Source of the DNA: Treponema sp. UBA4328
GTDB taxonomy: Bacteria; Spirochaetota; Spirochaetia; Treponematales; Treponemataceae
Reading direction: 5' to 3'
NCBI GenBank assembly: GCA_002394465.1
Contig: DGTU01000099.1
Span: forward strand, 1 to 14,896
Length of the DNA stretch: 14,896 nucleotides
The first letter of the stretch is position 1. Every line of letters starts with the position of its first letter. The notes under the pieces are model-generated. The model ran no database searches, was not told where the DNA came from, and saw nothing but the letters and a program-made list of their open reading frames with translations. Below, piece after piece: positions 1 to 6,139 of this stretch. Position numbers and translations under genes: made by a program.

Positions 1-32
1 TGATGACATGCATCTCCCAAAGGAGTTTTTTC

Positions 33-848
33 ATGAAAATTCTTAAAATGGCAGTTACTGCATTTGCAGTTATGGCAATCGGAACGTCTGCTTTTGCAGA
101 TGAGGCTTATGACATCGTAAAAAAATCTACGAACCTTCAGGCACCTGAAACCTCAGAAACAGTTATGATTCTGCAGAACATCGAAACGAACGGTACTGTT
201 GAAACACGTCAGATGGATCAGCACGGCCGCGAAGTAAACGGTCTTGTATCTACAGTATTTGATTTCAAGTCACCGGCTTCTGTAAAAGGTACACGTGTAC
301 TTCAGTCTGAAAAAAGCGGACGTGAGGATGACCGCTGGATTTACATGCCGTCACTCCGCCAGGTTCGCCGTATTCCTATGGGTGAACGCTACAAGCAGTT
401 CGTAGGCTGTGAATTTACATACAACGACATGGGTATCCGCGACGTTGAGGATGATACACATGAAATGCTTGAAAAAGACGTAAAGCTGACTATCCAGTCA
501 AAATCATACACCTGTTGGAAAATCAAGTCTGTTCCAAAGAAGAAGAGTGATGTTGAGTACTCATACAGAATCCAGTACATCGACAAGGAAACATATCTTC
601 CTGCAAAAGTCGAGTTTTTTGACAAGAAAGATCAGAAAAAACTGATGAAGACTTATACAACAGAAGACTGGATGTATTTTAAGGCAAACAAATCTGGTAA
701 AACATACACTCTCCGCACAAAGGCAAGAATCGTAAACAATATTTCAGGACGTCAGTCATACCTTGAAATCAAGAATCCAAAGTTTGATGAAGGTGTATCT
801 CCTGCATATTTCACACAGCAGTTCCTTTCTACAGGAAAAGCAAAATAG
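33..848 (+). CDS. Periplasmic LolA-like outer membrane lipoprotein-sorting family protein
   Basis: A 271-residue exported protein. Residues 1-22 form a Sec signal peptide (basic start, hydrophobic core, SAFA cut site before DEAYD). The body carries the motif DDRWIYMPSLRQVRRIP followed by FTYNDMG, typical of the LolA-like family annotated as outer membrane lipoprotein-sorting protein (PF17131-type). These proteins are thought to carry lipids or acyl chains in a half-barrel fold in the periplasm. The start at 33 is chosen over an in-frame ATG at 3 because AAAGGAG (19-25) precedes it at good spacing and the signal peptide begins here. The next gene starts 30 bases downstream with its own GAGGAG site, so the two are likely one transcript. 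In other bacteria proteins of this type sit beside RND/MMPL exporters and DUF1302-like barrels; the exporter gene would be left of the window (inference). The exact cargo is unknown. Confidence 0.85.
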   Translation: MKILKMAVTAFAVMAIGTSAFADEAYDIVKKSTNLQAPETSETVMILQNIETNGTVETRQMDQHGREVNGLVSTVFDFKSPASVKGTRVLQSEKSGREDDRWIYMPSLRQVRRIPMGERYKQFVGCEFTYNDMGIRDVEDDTHEMLEKDVKLTIQSKSYTCWKIKSVPKKKSDVEYSYRIQYIDKETYLPAKVEFFDKKDQKKLMKTYTTEDWMYFKANKSGKTYTLRTKARIVNNISGRQSYLEIKNPKFDEGVSPAYFTQQFLSTGKAK

Positions 849-878
849 TCTGAGAAAAATACAGAGGAGTTTTTCAAT

Positions 879-2678
879 ATGAAGAAAATTTTATTTGGAT
901 TTGCAGCCCTTTCGCTTGCTTCCCTGACATTTGCACAGGATTTTGATTTTGCCGGCGGAGATGACATGGGTTCTTTCGAGGAATCTTCAACACCTGCAGT
1001 TGCAGTTACAGGTGAAGTTGGTACTGATGTCCGCGCATGGATCGGAAGCACTGACGAAGGTTATGATACAAAGGGCTATGACAGCCTGGATTCAGTAAGC
1101 AAGTCAATTGTTGATGCAAATGCTTATGCAAAAATCGACTTTGCATATTCAGGAGACGTTACTGACGCCCTCATCAAGACAAAGCTTGATGCTGCTACAA
1201 TCAAGGCACATCCGGAGGATGTAATTGATGAAGCTTATGCAGGCGGTTCTTTCAAGGAAGGAACATTCCAGTTCAAGGCCGGTAAAATGAAGGAAGTATG
1301 GGGAAAAGGTGACAAGGTTCACGTTCTCGATAACTTCAATGCAAACGACTATTCAGACTTTATCTTCCCTGACTACATTGACCGCCGTCTCGGTGAAGTA
1401 ATGTTCAAGGCAACAGCTAACCTTTCATGGGACTACAACGTAAAACTTGAAGGTATCTATACTCCATGGATGACAGCTGACCGCTTTGCTGACAGCGGAA
1501 TGCTCGTTCCTGCTTCTATGACAACACTTACAGAAACTGTTGAGGGAATCGTAAAGCACAATGCTGCAATCGATCTTGAAGACAGCCTCACAGGCGGTGA
1601 TTTCTCTGGTATCGTTGACGGCCTTCAGACAATGTCAAGCTTTACTGCAGATGAGCTTTATGAAGATAACCTTAAGACCCTCAGGTACGGTCAGGCAGGC
1701 TTGCGCCTTACAGGAAGCCTTGCAGGAATCGACTGGGGTACAAGCTACTACTACGGTCACTACAAGCAGCCTAGCGCAAACCTCGGAGCATATATTGATT
1801 CTGTAAAGACAGGAATCACAAATGCCGTTATGGCTTACGCTGCTGATCCTGCAAACCAGGCTACTATTGCAACAAACTACAATACTGAATTTCAAGCATT
1901 TGCAGCTTACATGGGAACAGAAGTTTATGGTAAAGCTGTCGCTGCAGGTCTGTCATCATATGTATCTCCTGTAACAGGTGATACTGTAGACCTTACAGAT
2001 CCTACTGCAATCAATGCTGCTGCCCAGAAAGATGCTTTGTATAAAGTATGTTCTGATCATGCAGAAGAATGGTATGCAAACGGTACAATCACTGTAACAG
2101 ACAGATATGCTCGTCCTTCACTTAACTATGATCAGGTTCAGGTATTCGGTGTTGAAGCAGCATTCGTTCTTCTTGACGTGCTCAATACTCGCTGGGAATT
2201 TGCATATAACCTCACTGAGGATACTGCCGGTGACAATCCGTGGGTAAAGAACAACTCGATTTCATGGGTAGTCGGATTTGACATTGACCTTCCGATCCAC
2301 AACCTTAACCTCAACGTTCAGACTCAGGGTGCTTACATCCTTAAGAGCGACAAGATTAAGGACGGTGCTTATGCTGAATATGACGTTGATTACAACTCAG
2401 ACGGCAAGTACACAAACAACAAGATTATTGCACTCATTTCTGACAACTTCCTTAACGAAAAACTCAAGGTTGAAGTTCAGGGAATCTACGGTATCGAATG
2501 CAAGGAATGGATGGTTGCTCCAAAAATCGAGTACAACGCTGCTGAAGGCCTCTTCCTGACAGCACGCGGAGTTTACCTCTACTCTGACAACGAGAACGGT
2601 GAATTCTACAACTTCACTGCAGGTTCAAAGAACAACGACAAAGCCTTCTTCCAGCTGAGCGCAAGGTATCAGTTCTAA
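879..2678 (+). CDS. Large outer-membrane beta-barrel protein, DUF1302-like
   Basis: A 599-residue exported protein with a signal peptide (about residues 1-19, ending TFAQ) and a C-terminal phenylalanine (ARYQF), as in barrels inserted by the BAM machinery. The N-terminal third contains FKAGKMKEVWGKGDKVHVLDNF, then DYIDRRLGEVMFKA, resembling the DUF1302 family, in which a barrel accompanies a LolA-like or DUF1329 protein and an RND exporter. An insert at roughly residues 225-400 is rich in alanine, threonine and tyrosine with helical character and is less barrel-like; it may be a plug or an external or periplasmic loop domain. The start at 879 is supported by GAGGAG 8 bases upstream. It is probably cotranscribed with the LolA-like gene just before it. 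The family match is by motif only, so a generic treponemal porin remains possible. Confidence 0.75.
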   Translation: MKKILFGFAALSLASLTFAQDFDFAGGDDMGSFEESSTPAVAVTGEVGTDVRAWIGSTDEGYDTKGYDSLDSVSKSIVDANAYAKIDFAYSGDVTDALIKTKLDAATIKAHPEDVIDEAYAGGSFKEGTFQFKAGKMKEVWGKGDKVHVLDNFNANDYSDFIFPDYIDRRLGEVMFKATANLSWDYNVKLEGIYTPWMTADRFADSGMLVPASMTTLTETVEGIVKHNAAIDLEDSLTGGDFSGIVDGLQTMSSFTADELYEDNLKTLRYGQAGLRLTGSLAGIDWGTSYYYGHYKQPSANLGAYIDSVKTGITNAVMAYAADPANQATIATNYNTEFQAFAAYMGTEVYGKAVAAGLSSYVSPVTGDTVDLTDPTAINAAAQKDALYKVCSDHAEEWYANGTITVTDRYARPSLNYDQVQVFGVEAAFVLLDVLNTRWEFAYNLTEDTAGDNPWVKNNSISWVVGFDIDLPIHNLNLNVQTQGAYILKSDKIKDGAYAEYDVDYNSDGKYTNNKIIALISDNFLNEKLKVEVQGIYGIECKEWMVAPKIEYNAAEGLFLTARGVYLYSDNENGEFYNFTAGSKNNDKAFFQLSARYQF

Positions 2679-2681
2679 GTG

Positions 2682-2850
2682 TTCAGGAACTGCCGGTGGC
2701 AGTTCCTGAAACTTGACAGAAGCTGTCGCTTCTGTCGTGATCATTTGATTTACAGGCAGTTGCTGAAATTTGACAGAACCATTCGGTTCTGTCGTGAACA
2801 TTTAATTTACAGGCAGTTCCTGAAACTTGACAGAAGCATTCGCTTCTGTC
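2682..2850 (+). repeat. Three tandem 57-bp hairpin units downstream of the barrel gene
   Basis: A perfect 13-bp inverted repeat (2682-2694 with 2698-2710) opens the block. Its right arm is also the start of the first of three 57-bp direct repeats beginning at 2698, 2755 and 2812; the third is cut short by a T run. Each unit holds a 9-bp stem with a 4-base loop (2715-2736, 2772-2793, 2829-2850). Units 1 and 3 have stem GACAGAAGC/GCTTCTGTC, while unit 2 has GACAGAACC/GGTTCTGTC, so a C-G pair replaces a G-C pair and pairing is kept. Loop and linker bases vary more. The units lie just after the stop codon of the barrel gene and have no T run except the last. An open frame through the repeats (57 is a multiple of 3) is rejected as a gene. 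Confidence 0.85.
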
Positions 2851-2858
2851 TTTTTTTT
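2829..2858 (+). terminator. Rho-independent terminator of the LolA-like/barrel operon
   Basis: The third 57-bp unit ends in the stem GACAGAAGC, loop ATTC, stem GCTTCTGTC, followed directly by eight T residues (2851-2858). This is a textbook intrinsic terminator, about 150 bases after the barrel stop codon. The two earlier copies of the stem lack the T run and would not terminate by the same route. Confidence 0.85.
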
Positions 2859-2861
2859 GTC

Positions 2862-2890
2862 ATTGTCGGGCTTGACCCGACAATCTTTTT
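2862..2890 (+). terminator. Second hairpin with CGGGCTTGACCCG core and T run
   Basis: Arms ATTGTCGGG (2862-2870) and CCCGACAAT (2876-2884) pair perfectly around CTTGA and are followed by CTTTTT. It may be a backup terminator. The core CGGGCTTGACCCG resembles a palindromic intergenic repeat that I recall from several bacterial genomes, where its spurious translation reads VGLDPTI; the same translation appears here. Whether it is a dispersed repeat in this genome cannot be judged from one window. Confidence 0.6.
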
Positions 2891-2924
2891 AAAAGACTTA
2901 ATTTTGATTTATCAACTTTAACTT

Positions 2925-3079
2925 AAAATTGACGGGAGGGAGTGTTTTGAAGGCTGGAAGCATCCTGTTTGCGGCTGCCGCGCAAGCGGCAAATATTATA
3001 GTTCCTCTGCCGCAAACAGAATGCAGCACGTTAACGTGCGGTTTCAGACTTCGAAACACGACCGGTAGTCAATTTTTTT
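2925..3079. repeat. Imperfect long inverted repeat, MITE-like or structured RNA element
   Basis: Nested arms pair over about 150 bp: 2925-2933 AAAATTGAC with 3068-3076 GTCAATTTT (9 bp); 2942-2952 GTGTTTTGAAG with 3049-3059 CTTCGAAACAC (11 pairs, one wobble); 2960-2963 with 3021-3024 (4 bp); 2965-2975 CTGTTTGCGGC with 3009-3019 GCCGCAAACAG (11 bp perfect). Inside the tip is a small GCCGC/GCGGC hairpin (2977-2990), and the right arm carries the palindrome GCACGTTAACGTGC (3026-3039). The ends extend to CTTAA-like sequence on both sides, and a run of seven T follows the right arm. No reading frame of note lies within. It could be a miniature inverted-repeat element, a dispersed palindromic repeat, or a small RNA; sequence alone does not decide. 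Confidence 0.65.
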
Positions 3080-3114
3080 AAGCTTATAAATTTCAAATAA
3101 AGGCTTTTAAAAAC

Positions 3115-3169
3115 TTGATTTATTTTCATCTTTATTTTATATTGGTTTAAGTAATTAAACGAATAAACC
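3115..3169 (+). promoter_or_regulatory. Promoter and operator-like dyads of the ArsR-type gene
   Basis: A -35-like TTGATT (3115-3120) and a -10-like TATATT (3138-3143) are separated by 17 bp. Immediately downstream, over the expected start site, is a perfect dyad GTTTAA-GTAA-TTAAAC (3145-3160), with a nested outer pair GGTTTA (3144-3149) and TAAACC (3164-3169). Dyads at this place commonly serve as autoregulatory operators for ArsR-type repressors, so this is the likely binding site (inference). The AGGGGTG ribosome site follows at 3178-3184. Confidence 0.55.
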
Positions 3170-3190
3170 TTATTCTGAGGGGTGATGATT

Positions 3191-3526
3191 ATGATTGACA
3201 GGGAAAAATTAGTGCTTGCTCAGCAGCAGTTCAAGGGATGCGTTCCGATTTTTGCTGCTCTCGGAGACAGTACAAGACAGAAGCTTTGTCTTGATCTTGC
3301 CGTTGCGGGAACTGACGGAATCAATGTCGCTGACCTGTCGGGAAGAAGCATTCTTTCACGTCCGGCTATTTCTCATCACCTTAAGGTTCTCAAGGATGCA
3401 AATATCGTTGAACCGATTAAAAAGGGTACACAGATTTTTTACCGCCTCAAGCTCAAGGATTCCCTTGTTCCGATGAAAGCCCTGATTCAGACGATTGAAG
3501 AAATCCTCGAAGAAGAAACTGAATAG
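3191..3526 (+). CDS. ArsR/SmtB-family winged-helix transcriptional regulator
   Basis: A 111-residue protein with the ArsR fold: FAALGDSTRQKLCLDLA (about 21-37), recognition helix SILSRPAISHHLKVLKDANIVEP (about 53-75) and the beta wing KKGTQIFYRL (78-86). It would bind DNA as a dimer. The classical alpha-3 metal site ELCVCDL is replaced by GINVADLSG, and only two cysteines (17 and 33) are present, so a metal-sensing role is not supported; the effector is unknown. The start at 3191 is chosen because AGGGGTG (3178-3184) lies 6 bases upstream; in-frame starts at 3182 (GTG) and 3185 overlap that site. It converges on lrgB with only 6 bases between stop codons. A dyad at its own promoter suggests autoregulation. 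Confidence 0.88.
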   Translation: MIDREKLVLAQQQFKGCVPIFAALGDSTRQKLCLDLAVAGTDGINVADLSGRSILSRPAISHHLKVLKDANIVEPIKKGTQIFYRLKLKDSLVPMKALIQTIEEILEEETE

Positions 3527-3532
3527 AAGCTG

Positions 3533-4234
3533 CTAGAGAAGCTTTACAAAGAAAGGCATTATTACAACAGTGAGGACTCCGCAGACAGCTATGCTCAGTC
3601 CGCTCATTGCACCTTCTGTTTCTCCCATTTCAAATGCTTTAGCCGTTCCCAGTGCATGACCGCTTGTTCCGCATGCAACACCGCGGGCAACGGATTCCTT
3701 TATCCTGAAAATCCTGCAGAATACAATTCCGAATATATTTGCCATGTTTCCGGCAATAGAAATGAGCAGAACGGTTACTGATTCAATTCCGCCGTTCTGC
3801 TGTGAAAGTGCTATTCCGATCGGTGTCGTAATTGACTTTGGAAGAATTGAAACGTATTCTTCGTGATTGATTTTAAAAATCCAGCACATTGCAAATATAA
3901 AGAAGCCGTGGGCAAGAATTCCGGCAACGATTCCAAGGATTATTGCGGCTGCATTGTCCTTAAGCTTTGAAAATTGCCTGTAAAGGGGAATCGCAAGTGC
4001 AACGGTACAAGGCGTCATAAGATAGTAAATGAATTTTGCGCCTGAAAGATAGGTTTCGTAGGAAATATTGAAAACAACAAGTATAACTATTATGAATGCG
4101 CAGGAAAGGATGAGCGGTGCAAAAAGAAAGAACTTTGTTTTTTTGTAAACGGCATTTGCAATCCAGAAGCATACAAGCGAAATGCAAAGTCCGAAAGAGG
4201 CTGATTCATTCAGAAAAGAAGAAATTCCGTTCAT
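3533..4234 (-). CDS. lrgB: LrgB/CidB family membrane protein
   Basis: A 233-residue, very hydrophobic protein with about seven membrane segments. The signatures TPCTVALAIPLYRQF (about residues 74-88), LPKSITTPIGIALS (about 131-144) and GVACGTSGHALGTAKAFEMGE (about 186-206) are diagnostic for LrgB/CidB. With LrgA it forms a holin-like or pyruvate-transport system that influences murein hydrolase activity and overflow metabolism in Gram-positives; its role in spirochaetes is less clear. Its start codon overlaps the lrgA stop (ATGA, 4231-4234), indicating translational coupling. No LytSR-type two-component genes are in the window. The nearest candidate regulator is the convergent ArsR-type gene, but no link is shown. 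Confidence 0.93.
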   Translation of the reverse strand: MNGISSFLNESASFGLCISLVCFWIANAVYKKTKFFLFAPLILSCAFIIVILVVFNISYETYLSGAKFIYYLMTPCTVALAIPLYRQFSKLKDNAAAIILGIVAGILAHGFFIFAMCWIFKINHEEYVSILPKSITTPIGIALSQQNGGIESVTVLLISIAGNMANIFGIVFCRIFRIKESVARGVACGTSGHALGTAKAFEMGETEGAMSGLSIAVCGVLTVVIMPFFVKLL

Positions 4235-4602
4235 TCCTGCTCCTCCGTATCGTGACGGCGGGTCAGCCTTATTACGTACTGGGTTACATGTCCTGCGGTA
4301 AAGAAAACTATGATTGTGCTTAATATTCCGATAACGAGGAATTCAAGCCAGTACTGCTTCAGCACAGGCCATGCGACCATAAGTCCGACCGTCGAAGGAA
4401 CGAACAGAACCGGCATTATTGATAGAAGGCTGTCTGAAACCTGTTCAACTTTTTCAAGCGGCATAACCTTAAAGTGAAGGGCTGCAAACATGAGTACGAG
4501 GCCGTAGATGCTTGCAGGTACCGGAAGCGGAATGACTGCGTGAAGAATTTCACCGATGAAGCATACTATTACCAGAATTGCGAACTGTTTTAAGAAGGTC
4601 AT
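4231..4602 (-). CDS. lrgA: LrgA/CidA family holin-like membrane protein
   Basis: A 123-residue protein with four membrane segments and the LrgA/CidA signature: LPLPVPASIYGLVLMF near residues 25-40 and LLSIMPVLFVPSTVGLM near 59-75. LrgA is thought to oligomerise in the inner membrane and to act with LrgB in cell-death control or pyruvate uptake. AAAGGGGA lies upstream of the start at good spacing. The gene begins only 24 bases after the stop codon of the PurF-like gene, with no terminator or promoter between, so the three genes form an operon led by the PurF homologue. Confidence 0.92.
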   Translation of the reverse strand: MTFLKQFAILVIVCFIGEILHAVIPLPVPASIYGLVLMFAALHFKVMPLEKVEQVSDSLLSIMPVLFVPSTVGLMVAWPVLKQYWLEFLVIGILSTIIVFFTAGHVTQYVIRLTRRHDTEEQE

Positions 4603-4626
4603 TGAAGTTTTCCCCTTTTAGCAGGG

Positions 4627-6060
4627 TTACTCCTGTCCGTTCCAGCAGTATGTGCAGAGTTTTGCGTGATCCAGGCCTGTCGAATTGAGCATGTCGTCGA
4701 GGCGGTGGAAGCGCAGGGTTGTAAAATGAAGCTGCTTGCGGATTTCTTCCTGCATTTTTGCGTATTCCGGTGTATCAGGATCGCAGTATTTTGCAAGAGT
4801 TTCAGGAGAAACGTTGTCACCTTCAAACTGCTTTACGACGCGGCGTGCAATAAGATCCATTTCACTCTTAGAGCGTGAGAAGTTGAGGTATTTGCATCCG
4901 AACATGATCGGAGGACATGCCGGGCGTACGTGTACTTCCTTTGCACCTGACTGGTAAAGGAAGTCTGTAGTCTCCCTGAGCTGTGTTCCGCGTACGATTG
5001 AATCGTCTATGAGAAGAATGCTCTTGTCTTTAATAAGCTGAGGAACAGGAATAAGCTTCATGTGTGCGATGAGGTTGCGCTGTTCCTGGTTTGTAGGCAT
5101 GAATGAACGCGGCCATGTCGGTGTGTACTTGATGAAAGGCCTTGTGAAAGGAATTCCTGCTTCGTTTGCATAACCGACGGCGTGTGCAGTTCCAGAATCC
5201 GGAACGCCTGCAGCACAGTCCGGATGAATGTTGTCGTCCTTATCTCTCTGTGCAAGATATTTACCGCAGTTATAGCGCATGGCTTCAACGTTTACGCCTT
5301 CATAGCAGGCTGTCGGATAACCGTAATAGATCCACAGGAAGGTACAGATCTTCATTTCTTTCTGCGGCTTCTGGAGAATCTCGTATCTGTCTGAGGTTAC
5401 GTAGACAATTTCAGCAGGTCCGAGTTCGTGTTCGTCCGTATAGCCGAGGTTAAGGTATGCAAAGCTTTCAAAAGAAAGACAGTGTGCAAGGATCGAACCC
5501 TTTGCATCTTTTTTGATTCCGATCTGAAGGGGAGTGCGTCCCAGTTTGTCGCGGGCACCGTAGATTCCTTCCGGAGTTGCGATGAGCATAGTGATTGAAC
5601 CCTTGATTTTTGACTGTACGTACTGGATTCCTTCAAGAATTGTTTTTTTAGTGTTAAGAAGTGCAAGAATGAGCTCAGTCTGGTTGATTTCACCGCCGCT
5701 CATTTCAAGGAAGGCGCCGCCTGCATCCATGAGTTCCTTTACGAGTTCGTCCTTGTTGGTTACGATGCCGACAGTTGTTACTGCAAAGCGTCCAAGGTGT
5801 GAGCGGGCAAGAAGAGGCTGAGGTTCGTAGTCTGAAATACAGCCGATACCGATGTGGCCCTTCATTTCTTCAATGTCAGTTTCGAATTTTGTGCGGAAAG
5901 GAGAATTCTGTATGTTGTGAATTGCACGCTGAAAGTGGTCGTCGTCACGGTAAACCGCAAGTCCGCCCCTTCTGGTTCCAAGATGTGAGTGATAATCAGT
6001 TCCGAAGAAAAGATCCAGCGAGCAGTCACCTTTAGATGCAACACCAAATATTCCGCCCAT
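4627..6060 (-). CDS. PurF-like amidophosphoribosyltransferase homologue with degenerate glutaminase site
   Basis: A 477-residue homologue of glutamine PRPP amidotransferase, which makes phosphoribosylamine in the first step of purine synthesis. The start at 6060 follows AGGAG at 8 bases. The C-terminal phosphoribosyltransferase half keeps the PRPP loop ILLIDDSIVRGTQ (348-360), PDSG (287-290), and four cysteines at the places that bind the [4Fe-4S] cluster in Bacillus subtilis PurF (C239, C389, C469, C472). The N-terminal Ntn-hydrolase half is recognisable but begins MGGIFGV, so the nucleophile Cys is Gly. Other glutaminase positions also differ: the Arg of GHVRY is Gly71, the AHNGN motif reads TTVGI, and the SDTE Asp is Gln127. 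The PRPP flexible loop KNRYVGRT reads KYTPTWPRS. Glutamine-dependent activity is therefore unlikely; ammonia use or another role is possible. It leads an operon with lrgAB. Confidence 0.88.
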   Translation of the reverse strand: MGGIFGVASKGDCSLDLFFGTDYHSHLGTRRGGLAVYRDDDHFQRAIHNIQNSPFRTKFETDIEEMKGHIGIGCISDYEPQPLLARSHLGRFAVTTVGIVTNKDELVKELMDAGGAFLEMSGGEINQTELILALLNTKKTILEGIQYVQSKIKGSITMLIATPEGIYGARDKLGRTPLQIGIKKDAKGSILAHCLSFESFAYLNLGYTDEHELGPAEIVYVTSDRYEILQKPQKEMKICTFLWIYYGYPTACYEGVNVEAMRYNCGKYLAQRDKDDNIHPDCAAGVPDSGTAHAVGYANEAGIPFTRPFIKYTPTWPRSFMPTNQEQRNLIAHMKLIPVPQLIKDKSILLIDDSIVRGTQLRETTDFLYQSGAKEVHVRPACPPIMFGCKYLNFSRSKSEMDLIARRVVKQFEGDNVSPETLAKYCDPDTPEYAKMQEEIRKQLHFTTLRFHRLDDMLNSTGLDHAKLCTYCWNGQE

Positions 6061-6083
6061 AAATATACTCCTGAAAAAAAATA

Positions 6084-6092
6084 TGGTATAAT
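6084..6092 (+). promoter_or_regulatory. Extended -10 promoter element for the TIGR02757 gene
   Basis: TGGTATAAT at 6084-6092 is a perfect extended -10 element reading towards the gene at 6140. There is no good -35, as expected for extended -10 promoters. It overlaps the -10 of the opposing PurF-like promoter, so the two promoters should interfere with each other. Confidence 0.5.
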
Positions 6093-6119
6093 TGTAGTGA
6101 TTTTTAATCTGAATGTAAA
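6091..6119 (-). promoter_or_regulatory. Promoter of the PurF-like/lrgAB operon
   Basis: On the minus strand a -35 TTTACA (6114-6119) and a -10 TACAAT (6091-6096) are spaced by exactly 17 bp. A start near 6085 would leave a short leader of about 25 bases before the ribosome site AGGAG and the ATG at 6060. No riboswitch-sized leader (such as a purine riboswitch) fits in this gap. Confidence 0.6.
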
Positions 6120-6139
6120 CTTTTGAGACGGAATTTGTC

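Noticed and set aside
752..1051. Minus-strand frame of 99 codons across the LolA-like/barrel junction
   Set aside because: It is the shadow of two well-supported genes with signal peptides and ribosome sites, and has no family features.
2670..2692. Barrel gene end (CAGTTC) as the source of the GGCAGTTCC repeats, parallel to the folD case
   Set aside because: Only six bases agree, which is too short to separate from chance.
2682..2850. Possible CRISPR array
   Set aside because: Only three units, no unique spacers of constant size, the whole unit is repeated, and no cas genes are nearby.
2679..2921. An 80-codon open frame directly after the barrel stop, starting with GTG
   Set aside because: It translates the 57-bp hairpin repeats and the two terminator stems; the 19-residue periodicity results from the repeat length. 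No ribosome site.
3026..3039. GCACGTTAACGTGC as part of an integron attC site, since treponemal integrons exist
   Set aside because: The palindrome holds GTTAAC, but the required R and L box arrangement at the ends of the inverted repeat is not seen, and no integrase or cassette genes are present.
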